Positions 31,539 through 32,467 of a stretch of 32,467 nucleotides of DNA are shown here, in pieces; positions within the stretch are counted from its first letter, which is position 1; the number at the start of each line of letters is the position of its first letter. The position numbers and the translations under genes are program-made. Source of the stretch: Clostridiaceae bacterium UBA6110 (GTDB lineage Bacteria; Bacillota; Clostridia; Clostridiales; Clostridiaceae); contig DIWI01000085.1 of NCBI GenBank assembly GCA_002428415.1, forward strand, positions 1 through 32,467. The letters are read 5' to 3'. The notes below the pieces were generated by a model. That model did no database searches, was not told the DNA's origin, and saw only the letters and a list, made by a program, of their open reading frames with translations.

Positions 31539-32467
31539 ATGGTTGAATTCATTACGGCAAAGGAAGCAGCAAGACTGATACATGACAATTCGACCGTAGG
31601 AGTCGCTGGTATGGGGCTTTCAGGCTGGCCGGAAGAAATAGCAGTGGCAATTGCCGATAACTATAGAGCCACAGGACATCCCTGCGGCCTCTCCATGAAA
31701 CAGGGCAGCGCACTGGGCGACTGGAAAGAGAGGGGCATGACAAGATTAGGGATTGAAGGCCTTGTATCCAAGTGGTCAGCTGCCCATATCGGATCTGCCT
31801 TTGCCATGAACGACCTGGTAAGGGCAAACAAGATAGCCTGCCACTGCCTGCCTCAGGGAGTCATAGTCAACCTTTGGCGAGAAATCGCTGCACACAGACC
31901 GGGTCTTTTGACCAAAATAGGACTCGGAACATTTGTGGATCCCCGCATCGAAGGTGGCAAGATGAACAAGGTCACGACAGAAGACCTGGTGGAGGTTGTA
32001 AATCTCAATGGAGAGGAATATCTGTTCTACAAGTCCTTTCCGCTGGATGTAGCAATCCTGAGGGGAACAACAGCTGACAGGAACGGAAACATAACATTTG
32101 AGAACGAAGGCCCAATAAACGAAGGTCTGGTAGTTGCTCAGGCAGCAAAGAACAGCGGTGGAATAGTTATAGTCCAGGTAGAGTATGAGGCGGCCAAAGG
32201 CACCCTTCATCCAAAGGATGTAAGGATACCCGGAGCACTCGTTGACTATGTGGTGGTTGCCACAGACAAGAGAGCCTGCTGGCAGACTGAGGGAGTCTAT
32301 TATGAACCTGCCTTCGCAGGCAACCTGAAAAAGCCTCTCGACGGAATACCGGTAGTGCCACTGTCTGAAAGGAAGGTAATCGCCAGAAGATGTGCAATGG
32401 AGCTGAATTGTGGTGACATTGTGAACCTTGGCGTCGGGATTCCGGCCGATGTGGCAAGTGTCATGGC
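31539..32467 (+). CDS. Family I CoA-transferase 2, partial (cut by window end)
   Basis: An open frame runs from ATG 31539 to the window end with no stop, giving about 309 residues. It begins MVEFITAKEAARLIHDNSTV and matches the CoA-transferase at 26583 along its whole visible length: shared runs include LPQGVI-NLWREIAAHRPGL, DPRIEGGKMN, LRGTTAD and PGALVDYVVVAT. It should be a complete Pct/YdiF-type enzyme continuing beyond the window; the catalytic glutamate would fall just past the edge. AGGAG lies 11 bases before the start, somewhat far. Its own promoter holds a PadR-type site, so it is probably induced with the ligase operon. It may act on a different acid pair from its paralogue. Confidence 0.92.
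   Translation, partial: MVEFITAKEAARLIHDNSTVGVAGMGLSGWPEEIAVAIADNYRATGHPCGLSMKQGSALGDWKERGMTRLGIEGLVSKWSAAHIGSAFAMNDLVRANKIACHCLPQGVIVNLWREIAAHRPGLLTKIGLGTFVDPRIEGGKMNKVTTEDLVEVVNLNGEEYLFYKSFPLDVAILRGTTADRNGNITFENEGPINEGLVVAQAAKNSGGIVIVQVEYEAAKGTLHPKDVRIPGALVDYVVVATDKRACWQTEGVYYEPAFAGNLKKPLDGIPVVPLSERKVIARRCAMELNCGDIVNLGVGIPADVASVM

Noticed and set aside
31552..32210. Several minus-strand and out-of-frame open frames near the window end
   Set aside because: They are shadows of the plus-strand CoA-transferase that runs uninterrupted from 31539 off the window edge.

Overview
The window looks like part of a chromosome from an anaerobic, fermenting bacterium, probably a Clostridia-type Bacillota. 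The evidence is strong AGGAGG ribosome sites, frequent AGG/AGA/ATA codons, TTGACA/TATAAT promoters, intrinsic terminators, and oxygen-sensitive enzymes (2-hydroxyacyl-CoA dehydratases, a glycyl radical enzyme and its activase). The genus cannot be told from sequence alone. I see no rRNA, tRNA, CRISPR array, insertion sequence or phage gene. Almost everything is catabolic enzymes, transporters and their regulators.

Region 1 (1-8790) is a 2-hydroxy-acid module. Activator, dehydratase alpha, dehydratase beta and a family III CoA-transferase form one operon (191-4690). A GntR/FadR-type regulator lies on the opposite strand (4867-5613). A LarA-type racemase/epimerase and a YkvI-like membrane protein form a second operon (6150-8700). 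Both operons start from near-duplicate promoter segments of about 115 bp carrying the same 25-bp palindrome with a TGGT-N3-ACCA core, the usual FadR-family operator form. My reading is that a 2-hydroxy acid is taken up, racemised, activated to its CoA thioester and dehydrated to a 2-enoyl-CoA.

Region 2 (8829-22190) opens with a PucR-type regulator on the minus strand. Next comes an operon of a MatC-like carboxylate transporter, a glycyl radical enzyme (GRE) with an unusual C-V-D active-site motif, and its activase (10859-15476), closed by a terminator. A second operon (15775-22096) holds a CitMHS-family transporter, a previously unlisted 29-residue membrane protein, a cytoplasmic CapA-like metallophosphatase, a divergent 2-hydroxyacyl-CoA dehydratase pair lacking several usual cluster cysteines, and another family III CoA-transferase. 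No activator is encoded beside this pair. This is the best candidate for an undescribed pathway.

Region 3 (22196-32467) has a LysR and a second PucR-type regulator on the minus strand, diverging from an operon of acyl-CoA ligase, family I CoA-transferase, thiolase, short-chain reductase and MaoC-type (R)-enoyl-CoA hydratase (24928-30705). A PadR regulator follows on the minus strand, then a second family I CoA-transferase that runs off the window end. ACATGT-N8-ACATGT-like sites, which contain the PadR consensus ATGT-N8-ACAT, occur at the LysR/ligase divergent promoters, over the PadR ribosome binding site, and (with one mismatch) inside the promoter of the last gene, so they look like one regulon. 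Enoyl-CoA made by the dehydratases could be hydrated, oxidised and thiolysed by this operon.
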